Source: Thermothelomyces thermophilus ATCC 42464 (Eukaryota > Ascomycota > Sordariomycetes > Sordariales > Chaetomiaceae). Taken from it: 64,000 nt of DNA. The translations under genes were made by a program, and so were the position numbers. The stretch is from positions 620,001 through 684,000 of the forward strand of contig NC_016473.1 in NCBI RefSeq assembly GCF_000226095.1, given 5' to 3'. The notes under the pieces were generated by a model that was not told the origin of the DNA, did no database searches, and worked only from the letters and a program-made list of their open reading frames with translations. This document shows, piece after piece, positions 1-12,200 of the stretch. Within the stretch, counting starts at the first letter, position 1. Every line of letters starts with the position of its first letter.

Positions 1-848
1 CACATTACATGATCTGGACAAAGACAGAAGAGAAGGGAAGGAGAAAGAGAGGGTTAGAATGGAAGTGCGAAGAAAGAACAAGACGCGCATGTCGGATCTC
101 GATAGGTCCAGGTAGTATCTGACAGGTTTTCCATTGTACTTTTATTCTCTTTTCCAAACTTAGGACGACCGAACCGACGGTTGCGCCGCAATTCGCGGCA
201 ACGGGGGGGACTCGTCACCCAGGTTTCGTCTGAAAGCGCCCTGACCACAAAGCGCGGCGTGGCCGCACGGCGGCGGCGCTTTCGGCAGCGGCCGTCGCTG
301 ACTGTCAGACGAGGGCCAGCCCCTTCCTCTCTCTGTCTCCTCGGGGCCCTCTGTGCTAATTGATACAAGTCGAATCCGTGCGGATTTACTCTGTCGTTGC
401 GTTCGCTGTAACAATGCATGTCCATTTTGCGTGGCCACATGTTGGATTGAAGACCCTGTGCATTCCCGGATTTGGATGGTTTTGTTACACAGTTAGATGC
501 AAGTAAGTTTAACGTTTACCTTACATACTAGCTCCGGGTGTATGTATGTACCGTACCTTGCTGGTAGGGACTTTACCTGCCACCTCAAGGAAGCCGCTCA
601 TTATCTGCACCTGCGTAAAAAAACCTCCAACAACGGCATTCGATGTTAGGCAACTCTCTAAATTGCGCTGCGACTTGGTACAGAAGAAGGAAAGAGAAAG
701 CGATGCAATAAATATTGAAAATGATAGTGTATGTCATCGATTCGCGGCTCTCCCCCTTCCCCCCTTCTCTCCTGCCTATTTTTATCGCGTGCCCAGGTAC
801 CCAGAGTACTTGGTTGGTGCCGATGGGCTGAGGTGAAGCGCTCGGGCA

Positions 849-874
849 CCAGCAGCAGCAGCAGCAGCAGCAGC
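849..874. repeat. CAG/AGC trinucleotide microsatellite
   Basis: About eight uninterrupted CAG units in a spacer. No supported reading frame uses it, unlike most other trinucleotide runs in this window, which lie in coding sequence. Confidence 0.8.
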
Positions 875-1501
875 AAGGCGGGCAGTTGTTCCACTGCGAG
901 TGTACGTAGGTGCAGCAGTGCAGCAGTTACTCCGCAATCTTGGACGTATGTATGTACAGTACAGAGTAGGTATATATGCCTGTTTCCGTTCTCACACGCC
1001 TGAGATAGCTTAGGTGTTCCGTACAGTTCCATGTTTAGGGCTGACAGGCTGAATGGGGCCTGATTTCAGGCTTACCCCTCCCCCCCCCCCCTTACGATAA
1101 GGTACAGTATCAGTACCTATCCCGTCCTCGATTATATGCAGTACTGTACATATATAGGTAGGTATAGTCCATACATTGTCCGTACAGTAGAGAGAGTTGT
1201 CATCTGTACTCCCTGGCCTTATCCGCACCCGCCAGTCTGGCTCCCGTCCTCACTTTCCGTGTTCCTTGCTCGGGCTGTGCCCGAAACGCGCTCCGCACCC
1301 TGTGCCACTCGTTTTAATTTGCCGGGTTTGGATGGTATTGTTGCCCAAAATGTGTTATTTTGGACGTTTCGGATGGTACCCTCTGAGGAGGACCCGACCT
1401 TGACCCCCAATTGGCTTCGTTGCATCGACCGACCTAGCAGAGGACAGAGTACTCTGTAGCTCCATATGTACTATACAAAAACTGTCGTACAATACAGTAT
1501 A

Positions 1502-1519
1502 TATGTATGTACATACATA
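1502..1519. repeat. Perfect 18-bp palindrome
   Basis: TATGTATGTACATACATA is self-complementary around a central GTAC. The identical 18-mer occurs again at 53854-53871. It sits in a tract of GTAC/CATA words. Confidence 0.85.
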
Positions 1520-2870
1520 CGTACGTTACATACCGTCCGCTCAGGGCCTATCATTCCCACGCTGACCTACGGCCAATAGGGGCACTTCCCGCCGGCCTGC
1601 CGCGACCCTCGTCTTCACCTCACCTAGCCTCGTGAAGTTCTAGAGAAACAACCATACGAAGTTGACGGCGCAGAATAGACGCACTGATTGGTCTGCAAAT
1701 TGAACATGGCACTCAAGTCTCTCCGTGGAATCCTACGCCGCGCGGTTCAAGGCAGAGCCCGAGCAAAACTTGTGAACATCCAGCTTCTATTTGCGCTAAC
1801 CTGCCAAACAAACCATGCCCCGCTGCTTAGCCGGATCTCTACAGCTCTCTTGCAGACATTGTAGCCCGTGGGATCCAGCCTGAGGGTGTCAGCGCGGCTA
1901 ACATGGAAAAGCCAAAAAAGAAACAAAAAAAAAAAAAGAACGAAGAAGGGCTGAACCAGAAGCATCCCCAGAGCAGGCCATGTGCTGCTCTTCTCAAACC
2001 CTCGTTCCCGTCCGTCCTACCATCGAGGTGCGGCCGTGTTTGTCACTGCTACCGGAGCAGGAATTAGATATGATGAGGGGCGAGTCCATCCAGCGTCACA
2101 CATCCGACATTCAAACATGAACCAAAAAAAGAGAAAACATGAAACAAGAGCACCCGAAACAAGAGATATGAAAAGAGGAAACAAAAGCCCAAACCCCCAA
2201 CCCTCCAGTTGCCTGGAATCCCCCCTGTTTACAAACGCCTGGTATCATGACCCATATGCATGTCTTGCTCGTGCCGTCTTGTGGTGAACAGAGAAAGGAA
2301 GTGAAGAAAACCAAGGCAGAAAACACGAGGAAATGTAAGAAGAAGAAAAAAAAGGAAACAACAGGGGGGCGTGGGTGTTGAATGCGGGAGGTGGTGTTGT
2401 ACAAGTTATGCGTGATACCGTTTTGTCGTATGCATTCTAATTCCAATGCTGATGCTTCCTCGAGGTTGAGAACTTGAAGTGCGGAAAAGGGAAACATCTC
2501 GTTGCGAAAAAAAAGCGATGGGAAAGGCGTGCTTCGTGAAACCGTCTGTCGTGTCCGAGCTCATCTCTTCGTTCATGAAGCCATTGTCGTGATCATCGTG
2601 TCCATGCGTTTTGACCTTGAGCATCGTGGACCCGCTTCGTATCCGAGGGGTATTTTTTTTCCTTCCCGTCTTCGGCGACATGACTGCGTGTCTTACGGCG
2701 CGGTCGTGGCCCACGAAGAAGTATAAAAAGAAAGTTGGGGGTGGGGGCTGGGCCAGCACCGGGGGCCGAGCTCGGAAGGAGGAGAGGTAGGAGGCCCAGT
2801 CTCTCAGCTGGAAGTGTTCCAGTGGCGGCGGGTGCCAGGGCCAGCAGCCCACCGTCGAAGACAAGACCTT

Positions 2871-3119
2871 TCACCGGTAGTGGCCGCGGGAGCTCTTGGA
2901 CGAACGGCCCGAGTGATAGCCCGAGTCCGAGTACTGGGGGGAGTACGAGCAGTCGTATCCGCTTGCGTGCGACGTGTGCTCGCTGCAGGCGTACCCGACC
3001 AGTATCGTCCGCATCTGAATGCCGTGGCCTGGGCGGCCGTATGCCGCACACCGGTCAACGGCGTGCTGGTAGTAAAGGCATCGGCATGCCGAGTAGAGCT
3101 CGACCAGCTGGTAGCACAT
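2871..3119 (-). CDS. Small conserved Cys-rich orphan protein, 82 aa
   Basis: An 82-residue protein starting MCYQLVELYSACRCLYYQH. Cysteines lie at about positions 2, 12, 14, 24, 45 and 57, followed by a Ser/Tyr/Gly-rich tail that ends SSRGHYR. There is no signal peptide or membrane segment, so it is probably intracellular. The pattern (MCYQ, CRCLYY, a paired Cys/His arrangement, VGYAC) resembles a family of short uncharacterised fungal proteins I know only as conserved hypotheticals; metal binding is inference. The frame stays open upstream to 3629, but that part is low-complexity and hydrophobic and does not look like an extension of this family. I therefore chose the ATG at 3119. Function unknown. 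Confidence 0.7.
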   Translation of the reverse strand: MCYQLVELYSACRCLYYQHAVDRCAAYGRPGHGIQMRTILVGYACSEHTSHASGYDCSYSPQYSDSGYHSGRSSKSSRGHYR

Positions 3120-5902
3120 CTTGAACGTCTCCCTTGAGGGAACAACCAGACGCCTGCCTGGTCTTGAGCTTTTCGGAGGGTTGAGATAGAAAGGGGGCAG
3201 CTGTCGGTGACTGGACTGTCGTTGCTTGGCTCTGTGGTGTGCGTGAATGTGGTGATGACGGGTCCTGAGTCTTGCTGGTTGGGGTGAATTCAGGTCCCGG
3301 GGGAGGACGACGGGCTTATAATTCGACGAGGTGGGACGACAACGGTTTGGGATGTCGAGTTGCGATGTGAGAGTTTGTGACTGACTGGCTTCCAGGAAGA
3401 CGCCCAAGGCAGCGAGACAATAAGTAGAAAATCCGAGAGGGCTACGGCTCAGGCAGCACCGCAGAGGAGCGCTCAACCGAGAAATGGACAAGAGCAGGAC
3501 GGTGGAAACGGTGATGAAGCGAACGGCAACAGCAAGTAAAAAAGAAAAAAAAAAAAAACCGAAACAGGAAAGTGAGTAATCAGGCACTACACCTGCCAAC
3601 GAGAGAAGAGGGCTGTGATGTCGACTCATCAGTCAACGGACGGACGAGGCATCATGGCAGCCTTATAGGCCCCAGGAAGCCGACCTTAAGTTCCCCGGTG
3701 GAATTGGTACGGGACTGGCGGAGAGGCCTTGCGGCGTGAAGGCAGCAGTGACGCCAGGGGGACCGCTCACTGCAGAGGGACCAAGGTTGCAAGGTCAACC
3801 GAGTGACTGATGACTGGGGCATCATCTGCAGCATGCAGGCTAATGCAAGAAGGTGCGGTCCCAGAAAGAAGGCGCAGGGAGTGATGGGGTATGCATCCGC
3901 CCGGCGGTGCTCGTACGTGTAAGGTTGTTGGGTACATGTACGGTACGTAAGACGTACAGTACCGAGCATCGGCTTGGCTGCATGCCCGCGTGTGCCTATG
4001 GGTGTTGCGATGGTACCAGGTATGCAAAGGCGCAGCGGGAGGGTGTGTGGGCCGCCCGGCTGGGAAGCAGGAACCGAAGGCTTCACCCATCTTGGAACTA
4101 GCCGGTTCCGATTAGGTGCAGCTGGTGCTTCGCAGTTGCGCACGACGCTACCATGGCGGGGCGGGAGGGAAACCGAAAACTGCAGTACTAGGTCCGTATG
4201 GTACGGAATGCATTACACTAGTTATAGGTGCGTGCCTTGGTCCCATAACCAAGAAGTTTGCACGTGTAACAGATTGGTAATCCGGGCCCGTACAGTAGTA
4301 CTCGGCCAGAAAATCGAAGGGACTGTACTATTAACACATACCCGAGATGCTCTATACTTGGTAGGTAGGTACGCTGGGCATACGCCGCCAGAAAGAAACG
4401 GGGCGCCCAATCTCGATGGGAGCTGACCGAGTGCCCTTCTCTGTGTTTTCTTTTCTGGGAAAAGTGGCCTGCGCACATGATTTCCAGGCTGGAGTTGCGC
4501 CCCCCAAAGAGTCACCCAGAAATCTGGTCCTACATACAACAACTCGGGTGGTGGTGCCGACGCCGCAGCGCCTCAAAGTGGGTGCCGAAAATGGCCCAAA
4601 CAGAGCGCGGCAAATCTGACTGGAGGACAGCCCGGGGCAGCCCGCCGCGGCGTGACTAACCCGCCCATCAGACTGCGTCGTAGTGAAGAAACCTGCCCGC
4701 GGAACTGCCGAATCATGTGCCTCACGAGTTTCCCTGGGCGGCCATCTCACCGATTGACTGCACTCCAGAATTGGCGAATGGCAGGGAGTTACGCTGACGT
4801 TCAAGGACCCCCTTGCGCGTTCCCCAAACGTTCAATTCGAACCCAGTGGCAATTGGAAGAGTCCTTCCAGACATTCGGCATGTATGAGTAGTCCTAGTGT
4901 AAGGCAGTACGCAGCCAGGACTGCAGGGCAATGCCAAAAAAACAGACGACGAAAAACGGTTGCAGGCAGTACCCTGGTTCCTGTACGGGTTACAGTACAC
5001 TACTGTACCAATACCTCGGGGCCCATACAGGAGCTACGGGCGGCGTCGGGTCCCCCAGGCATCCAGGTGGCATAGACACCAAGAGTGGACTGGGGAAACC
5101 ACATTTCTTTTACATGATTTCTCGATGAGCTGTCGTCCGCTTGAAACTCGTGGTTGTAACGGTTCATGCTCCACCCCGTGGGTTGGTCGATGTCTTGGTG
5201 TTTCCAAGCAGTTCGTGTTCGGAAAGAGAGGAGCAGTTTTTGGATTGGCAGCCACGCAGCCACCGGTGAGGGTTCCAGTTCATAGCCCCAATGTGGAGGA
5301 AGAGTGGATTGCCGGCCGGATTCTTGGCAGGGCCGGGACCCGCCAATTCTCCGTGCGACGGCGCCGAACAATGAGCGGAGATGGCGCCGTTCCCAGGTCT
5401 AGTCCAAGCCAAAAATTCATTACCAAGACTCCGCTAGTTACCCCTTGATCCCGTCATTACACCCTGTGTATACTGCTCTGGTAAATCGTTTGAGTTCTCT
5501 GGCTTCGTGCCGTCGTGCCGTTGCGCTTTCTCTTTCCAGAGCGCTGTCGGCGCATCCGCTAAGCTGCCCGCATTGTGGCGCGGGTCCTGCTCACCGACCC
5601 TTGTAGGAAGGGAGCAAGCCCCATCATATCACGAAACGTGGCTGACAAGGCGCGGGTCCACCTAATCCCAGACTGAATTCTCGAGAGCACAGTCGAGGTG
5701 CATGTCTCGTGGAGCTCGTCTCGGAAGAGTGCCGGACGTTCTAAGCGGGTTACCCTTGACGGCGGCCGGCTTGCCAGGCTACTGGTTGCGATCGATGGCC
5801 CACGATCCGGCCAGGTTTCAGGAACCGAAACGGTCGCCAAGAGATGGAACGATGTTGTGGAACAGTTCTGATTCGTAAACAGCAGATGGCGGCCTCTGCT
5901 GA

Positions 5903-6214
5903 CTAGAGGCTGCGTCGGAGCAAGCCGTAGACGTTTAGTGTGCGGGTATCGGCTTGAGAATCAAGGAACTGGATCCTGTCTGCACAGTGTCCCCGCGCAG
6001 TGGCTAGGTAGAGAAATGTGCCCATTTGATTCTTCTCAGGCATCAGACCCATGCAAGCATCTTTGAAACCGCCGTGTCTGGCTGCTTGAGGAGTTAACTC
6101 TGCGAGGGACCCGTACTTCGTCCAATGGCGGCCAATGCTGCAGGAAGGGTTACCTCGATCGCCAGTGGCTGCCCCTGGACCGTCTGCTTGGGACCGTCTT
6201 ACGATTACCGTTAG
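5903..6214 (-). pseudogene. Possible decayed ankyrin-repeat gene fragment
   Basis: One minus-strand frame is open for about 103 codons between in-frame stops and has no early ATG. It contains LTPQAARHGGFKDACMGLM and, about 28 residues on, FLYLATARGH followed by FLDSQADTRTLNVYGL. This recalls the ankyrin rhythm (TPLHLAARxGH, then LLLxxGADxNxxxxxGxTPL), with one repeat shortened by about five residues. After NVYGL the frame meets a stop at 5903, and no neighbouring frame restores an obvious repeat. I read it as a relic of one or two repeats of a larger protein. It could be chance, since only two repeat-like units are visible. Confidence 0.3.
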
Positions 6215-8726
6215 TTACCGATCTGGAGATCGTCGCCGGTATGGTATCATACATGTAACTGTAGTACCGTGTAATACGATACGCCCCTTCTCTCGCCGGC
6301 CGAGTTGGTCGGACCGCAGAGAGCACTATGAGACAGGAGAGAGACGAGATCGTGATAGATCTGAGCCGAGTATGATCTCGCGCGCTCTTCTGAATGCTCT
6401 CCGCGCTTTTAAATGCTCTCTGTGTTGAGATAACCAACTTGGTTGTTGCTCCTGCCGTGACGACTGCTGAACAGACCGAGTGCGGCAACGGCCTTCCACT
6501 GGGCACCGTCCGTCGGACACCGATGGTAACACTACCGGTATCCCGGGCGAGCGTGGTCACTCCCCGTTGTCGATCGCGGCCTCCAAGGAAGATGGAGCAA
6601 CGGTTTCGGTATCCATCATTGCCCCGGCACTACGGGAAAGCCGTTACGCCTTGCAGTCTGCCTCGGTGAACATTGACGCTGCACTTGTACTGGCCGATCT
6701 TGCGAAGAACCCTATTCATCCTTTCGTCGTCCTGCTGACGTAGCGAACCGGTTGTTGATGCCGGGTGGATCGGTCCAGGGAGGACTGGCGGACGAGATGC
6801 AGAGGTTCGGAAGCCAGCCAATGTGCTTGCTTGGGGTACCACGGCGGGGCCGGGCCTACTGGCTGCTGTAGTCTACACTTTAAGCTTGCGGGCATTCGAT
6901 ACTAGGGTTGGACCAACCACCACTCACCCTAACATTGAGCTACTGCACGAGAGACCCAGCACAGCCTCGCGATGGATGACTGTACGGATTACTGCGTGCC
7001 TCAACTAGCCACCGCCAACTTCTCCGTCTGCGCTGTCCATTAGGGTCGGAAGTGCAGCGAATCGAACAAACGGGTTTTGTAGCCGGGATCTCAACCACGG
7101 CGGGCCAGAGCGACAATTAGATGGGACCCGAAAATCACCAGAAAATATGGGCAAAAGTGGGGGAAATTTGCTTTTGGGAGATTTGGCAACTTGTGCACCT
7201 CGCGGCCACATGACAACAACCAAGCCTGGTCCTGCCTTGATTGTCCCCAGTCATAACTTACTAGGCAAGCACCTTAGGCAACAGTCTCTCGTCTGGCAAC
7301 ATGGGCGGCCGCGCAAACCGATGAAGGTGCCAAACAATGCGGTCTTTCCCATGCCTTCTATCTTCACCGGTTTCTGTCTAATTCTACGACATGAACGCCT
7401 CCTTTCACATCGGTCAGCAGGTCTATGACACGTTCAAGTCCTCCGCCCAAATGCAGGGAACGTTGAACAAGAAAGGCGATCTCGCGTTCCATTCTCGTCC
7501 AGCCGGGTTGGATCGGCTGCTTGACCGAGATTTAGCAACTTCTGTGTCAACAGCGGTTGTTGCTCGGAGTGCAATGTCATTCAAGTGATTTCGTCCATCT
7601 TCTCTGCAACCACCTTCAACAGCGGTGTCTGTCCAGCGCCATCACAAACCACTACGCTGGAGCACAACTGGAACTCCCTCCTTTGCTTTCTTTCTCTTTT
7701 TTCCCTCTTCTTTCCTCTCAATCTTCATTGGTGTTTTTTTTGGTTTATCTGTTTTCTTTTAGTCTGTTTCTTTGCATTTTTGCATCTCAACCAAGTCCGT
7801 CTTATGTTCCGCTATAACTCTAAGCCACACTCGCAAGCCACAAGTCCTCTGCTTTACTCTCCCGTCTTCAGCCTTGTTTCGTGTGGCATGGTAGGACCTC
7901 GTGGAACACGCCGTGTGTGTACGTATGTACGGAGCGATGTACAACCTACATACGGAACACAGTACATCTAGCGTGGGCTTCATGCGAGCTCAGAAACTGA
8001 TACGATTTCCATGCGTCTCCGCTCTTCGTGCTGCTCTGCTGAAGACCTCTTGCTCCACCGTACCGCACAGGCAGCCGTTGAACGCTACGCCACGGCTGCT
8101 CTGACCGGATAATATAGCGTTCTCTTACATATTCAAAGGTCGTCTCTCTTTGTTAGTTTTTAATTAAATGGTTGCTGTGACACCAGCGGCTGCGCGGCGG
8201 AGCCCAAACAGCGTTCTTAATAAACAGGGCAAAAAGAGGGCTGAGTTAGCCCCCAACTTCCTGCCTGGCAGGCCTCGTTTCAGATTGAAGGGTTTCCGAT
8301 CCCCTTTAGCATTGCCGACCAAGAGAAACGAATTCTGTAGATCAGTGGTCGTTCTGGAGACCCCTCACCCTGCCGAACGAGCGAGCGCTGCCAGCTCGTC
8401 CAGGATAGAAACACGGAAATTGAAACTCAACACACGGCACTGTTGCGGCAATGCTTCTATTCAGAGTGTATCAATGAGCCGATCATCCTACTCTTCCTCC
8501 CCCTCCTCTCCTCCTCCCTTCTCTCTTCCTTTAAACCCCTCCTTCCCATATCCTAAATATACAGCGGCGACACTATTCTCTGGTTTGGCATTCTGACAGT
8601 TACCAACCTGGCGATTTTGAGCAGATTGAAGGGTAGGGAGAGGCGTATATAGACCCTGATCTCAACGGTATAGTGTGTCGCAGCTTAGTAATTATGATGT
8701 ATGATATTATTTTAAGGAATCAAAAA

Positions 8727-8746
8727 GTATGTACATATGTACATAC
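8727..8746. repeat. Perfect 20-bp palindrome
   Basis: GTATGTACATATGTACATAC is fully self-complementary. It lies in the 3' flank of the Pom1 gene and belongs to the GTAC/CATA-rich palindromes scattered over the window. Confidence 0.85.
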
Positions 8747-8923
8747 CTGGAGCAACAACAGCAGTAGCGCCTCTGTTGTTACCCAACATGCCCGCCCAAC
8801 CGACGATGGTCGAGACGGTCAAAACAAGAACGAGCCTCGAAGTGTAAAACGCGCGGTACCATGCCAAAATGCCAATAAGGGTAGGCTAAACCATGAAGAA
8901 AAAGAAAAGTGTTGGTATCATCG

Positions 8924-8970
8924 TCCATCCATCCGTCCATCCATCCATTAATTCATCCATCCGTCCGTCG
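8924..8970. repeat. CCAT/CCGT tetranucleotide microsatellite
   Basis: An imperfect run of CCAT units with CCGT variants, probably in the Pom1 3' untranslated region. The units match the plus strand. Confidence 0.85.
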
Positions 8971-9216
8971 GCTGTTCGTATCGTCCACAAGCCAGAAATC
9001 GAGTCAAAAGTGTCGAACGTTTATACAAACAAACAACGACAAGACGACGCCAGTACCGACACGCACGCACAAATCTACAACGCCTTCGTCCTGTCGTTAC
9101 CCAACCCACGTACGCGCAACACATGCATACTTACACCCCCAACCCTTCCCCCCAACACACAGCCAGCCGTCGCAAAGCCCAGCTAGCCACTCAACAAAAT
9201 CATGACACTGGCTTTT

Positions 9217-12200
9217 CTAAGCATGCCGACTCATCGCGGCCGTCGCACCCGCAGCAGCCAAATCCTGCCTCGGTCCAACCCCTCCAGCGCCACCACCACC
9301 AACACCTAGACCAGCGAGTCCGCCACTCACGCTCCTTATCGACGCCCTCGGTAAGCTGCTATTACTCACCGACGAAGTCACACCACTGTAGCTCGCAGCA
9401 TTCGCACCACCATTAACCCCCCCACTGTTGTTAGTATTATTATTATTATTGCCACCGCTGCCGGCGGTAGCGGCAGCGCCAGCACTCGTCCGCTTGACGC
9501 CGCCCGCCGAGGCATTCATGCCCGATACTCTGCGGGTAGTCGTCTGTCCTCCTCCTCCTCCAGAGGAGGGCGGGACGGTGCTGGGCTTTCCGGGGCCGTA
9601 GTTTGCACCCAATGTGCCACCAGCAGTAGAGGCTGCTGCTGCTGCTGCTGCATTGTCGCGGGAGCGGAGCGGTCCAGAAGTCGCCGTCTTCGCGGCAGCA
9701 GGGGGTTCCGGGAGGGGCCGGGGGATGCCTATGCTGTTGACGCGTTTGCTGGGGGAGGAGTCGCGGACGGCGGAGCGGGGGACAGGGACGGACGTTTTCT
9801 GACCGGTAATGAATTCGTGCCGAATGGCTTCCTCTGGTTTCATGCGGCGGTCCGGGTCCCAGCGGAGGCAGCGGGCGATGAAGTCGAGGAAGGCTTCGTC
9901 ATCGCACTTGAGGACTTGCTGGAGCGTCTTCGACGATGGGCGGCGGCGGCGGCCCTTGGACGAGACAGTCAAGCGCGGCTTGCCCATGCTGTCGAAGAAG
10001 AGTTTCTTGCGGGTCGACTTCTCGATCAGGTGCTTTTCCGGTGGGCCAAAGACTTCCATGATGCAGGCCAGCTGCTCCTGCTCGTTCTCGCCAGGGAAGA
10101 TGGGCACGCCGGTGTAGAGTTCTGCCAGGATGCAGCCCAGCGACCACATGTCGATGGGCATGCCGTAAGTCATTCCTAGGATGACCTCGGGCGAGCGATA
10201 GAACCTGGACTGGATATACGTATACACCTTCTCGTGCTCGAAGCAGCTGGAGCCAAAATCAATGACTTTGATCTCGGTGTGCAGCGGATGCCGTAGGAGG
10301 ATGTTCTCTGGTTTCAGGTCGCAATGGATGACCTTGTGCTGCTTGAGCAGATTGAGCGAGCTCAGCATTTGCTTCGTGAACCTGCGGATCAACTTGAGTG
10401 AGAAGCCCCTGAAGGCGTTCGACTTGATGAACTCGTAGAGGTTCATGTCTAGCAGCTCGGTAGAGATGCAGAGGTGGCCGCGGAAGTAGAAGCTATGGGT
10501 GAAGTTCACCATGCAGTGCTTGTTTTGAGGGTCCTAACGCGCCGTTAGTAGGCCATCATTGACAACGGGCCAGCTGGTGACTGCTGCGCCACTCACCCAT
10601 TCGCGGAGCTTTTGCAGGATGTTCACTTCAACAAGAGCCTGCTGATGGAACCGCTTCTTGTTGCGAATGATCTTGACGGCGACGAGAACACCCGTCTTGT
10701 GGTCTATACACCGGACCACCTGTCCGAAGCTGCCTTTCCCGAGCACATCGATAATCTCGTACCGGTAGGCAAGGTGATCGCCCGGAACAATCGCGTAGTC
10801 TCCGCGCTCGTCGTCATAGCCGAAGTTGGGACTGTCAGATTGCGGGTCGCCAACCACCTTGGCGGCGTTCTGTGTGCCACAGAAGTAGACGTCCTTATAG
10901 TCCACAATCTCACCCCGCTCGTAGATGTTGAGGACGGCAATCCGGATAGCTTCCTGGGGGCTGACGCGTTCTTTGGGGGTCGCGCGCTTCCGGAGCGCAT
11001 CCAGAGTCCGGGCAGCCAACTCGGTATCCTTGCGGCGCATGCCAAGCTTCTTCATTTCCTCCTCAGCGATCAGGTCGTAGCTGTCGAGCTCCGCTGTCCA
11101 GACATCGTGGTGCCGCAGGCCGGCGGTCGAGTGCCTCGGTTTCAATCCCTTTTGCACAACGGGCGGATTTTGAGGAGCCGCGTTGCGCTCGGAAACGGTG
11201 CCGAGGGTGGATTCCTTCTTGGCTGCGGCATCACTGCGGCCGCGCTGTTCCTGGGCTATGATGGCGTTCAGACTCGAGGCCGAACTCTTCCGTCTCCTAG
11301 ACTCCAGATACGTTCCAGTTCCATTGGACTTGTTCGATGGAGCAGGGCTAGCAGGTTTCGCGCTAGGGATGTTGTTCGCCGTCGCAGAGGCCGGGATCCG
11401 GGGCGGCGGCATCGAATCGTGCTTGGCGGGTTTCGACTCGGCCTTTTCCCCTTGAGGCTGATTGGTGCTGCCGTTCTTGTTTTGACGCTTCCAAGACAGA
11501 CTCAGTTTTCTCCTGAGCGAGCTCATGGACGAAGAAGTTTGGGGTTCTTCGGGGCTAGAGAACGGCGGCGGCGACTTCGGTTGCCTCGTCGTTACCGGCT
11601 TTTGCGCCCGGGGCCCTGAAGGCTTGCTCTGATGGGTTGGAGTCGGAATATCCGCAGCTGCGTCAAGAGGAGCGGCGAGATCGCCACCTGTCTTGGACCT
11701 TTTCAAGAACGGTACTTCCATGTGGCCATCTTTGGGCACCGAGGAGCTTAGGAAGGGTGATGGGCCGGATCTCTGGTCGCCATTCTTGACGGCGGCGAAC
11801 GAGTCAGATGAGCTTGCTGGCTCTGGTGGGGGAGGCGGTGTTCCCCGCCTTAGTCGGTGTACCGAGCTGCTACTTCTGAGATGCTGAATGTCGTGTCGTT
11901 CCTCAAGTCGCGTCCTCGAGAAGAAGGAACCTTTCGAGGCCGTCATCGGCGTCGTTGGTGTTTTAACAATCTGTCTCGTGGGGGGTGGCGATAGGTCCCT
12001 CTCGGATGAGCCCTTGTCCTGGAGCGCGGCTATCTTGGTTGCGGTTGGGGTACTCAGCGGGCCCAACGTGAGCGGAGGCAGCCTTAACGGCTGCAACGAC
12101 TTCTTGGGATGTGCTGCCACCGGCTTTGATTCCAAATCCAACTTGGAAGTGTGAATCGACTTGCGGTTGCTAGGTCTGCGCTGTAGCTTGGCAGAGGGCC

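Larger units (their letters stand above)
1..2870. other. Gene-poor left end
   Basis: I see no supportable gene here. Open frames are short, lack recognisable domains and overlap on both strands. The stretch holds a short CAG/AGC run near 849-874, a C run near 1080-1092, GTAC-rich motifs around 945-965 and 1130-1160, and an 18-bp palindrome at 1502-1519. The last few hundred bases are probably 3' flank of the small minus-strand gene that ends at 2871. Confidence 0.5.
3120..9216. other. 6.1-kb gene-poor spacer
   Basis: No intact gene is supported between the small orphan gene and the 3' end of the Pom1 gene. The stretch contains a possible ankyrin-repeat relic (5903-6214, minus), a T/C-rich tract near 7680-7800, a 20-bp palindrome at 8727-8746 and a CCAT microsatellite at 8924-8970. 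A 65-codon ATG frame at 7391-7588 has no recognisable domain. The part nearest 9217 is probably the 3' untranslated region of Pom1. Confidence 0.5.

Noticed and set aside
7391-7588. 65-codon ATG frame (MNASFHIGQQVYDTFKSS...)
   Set aside because: Plausible length for a small gene, but no domain, signal peptide or homologue that I recognise, and no splice context.
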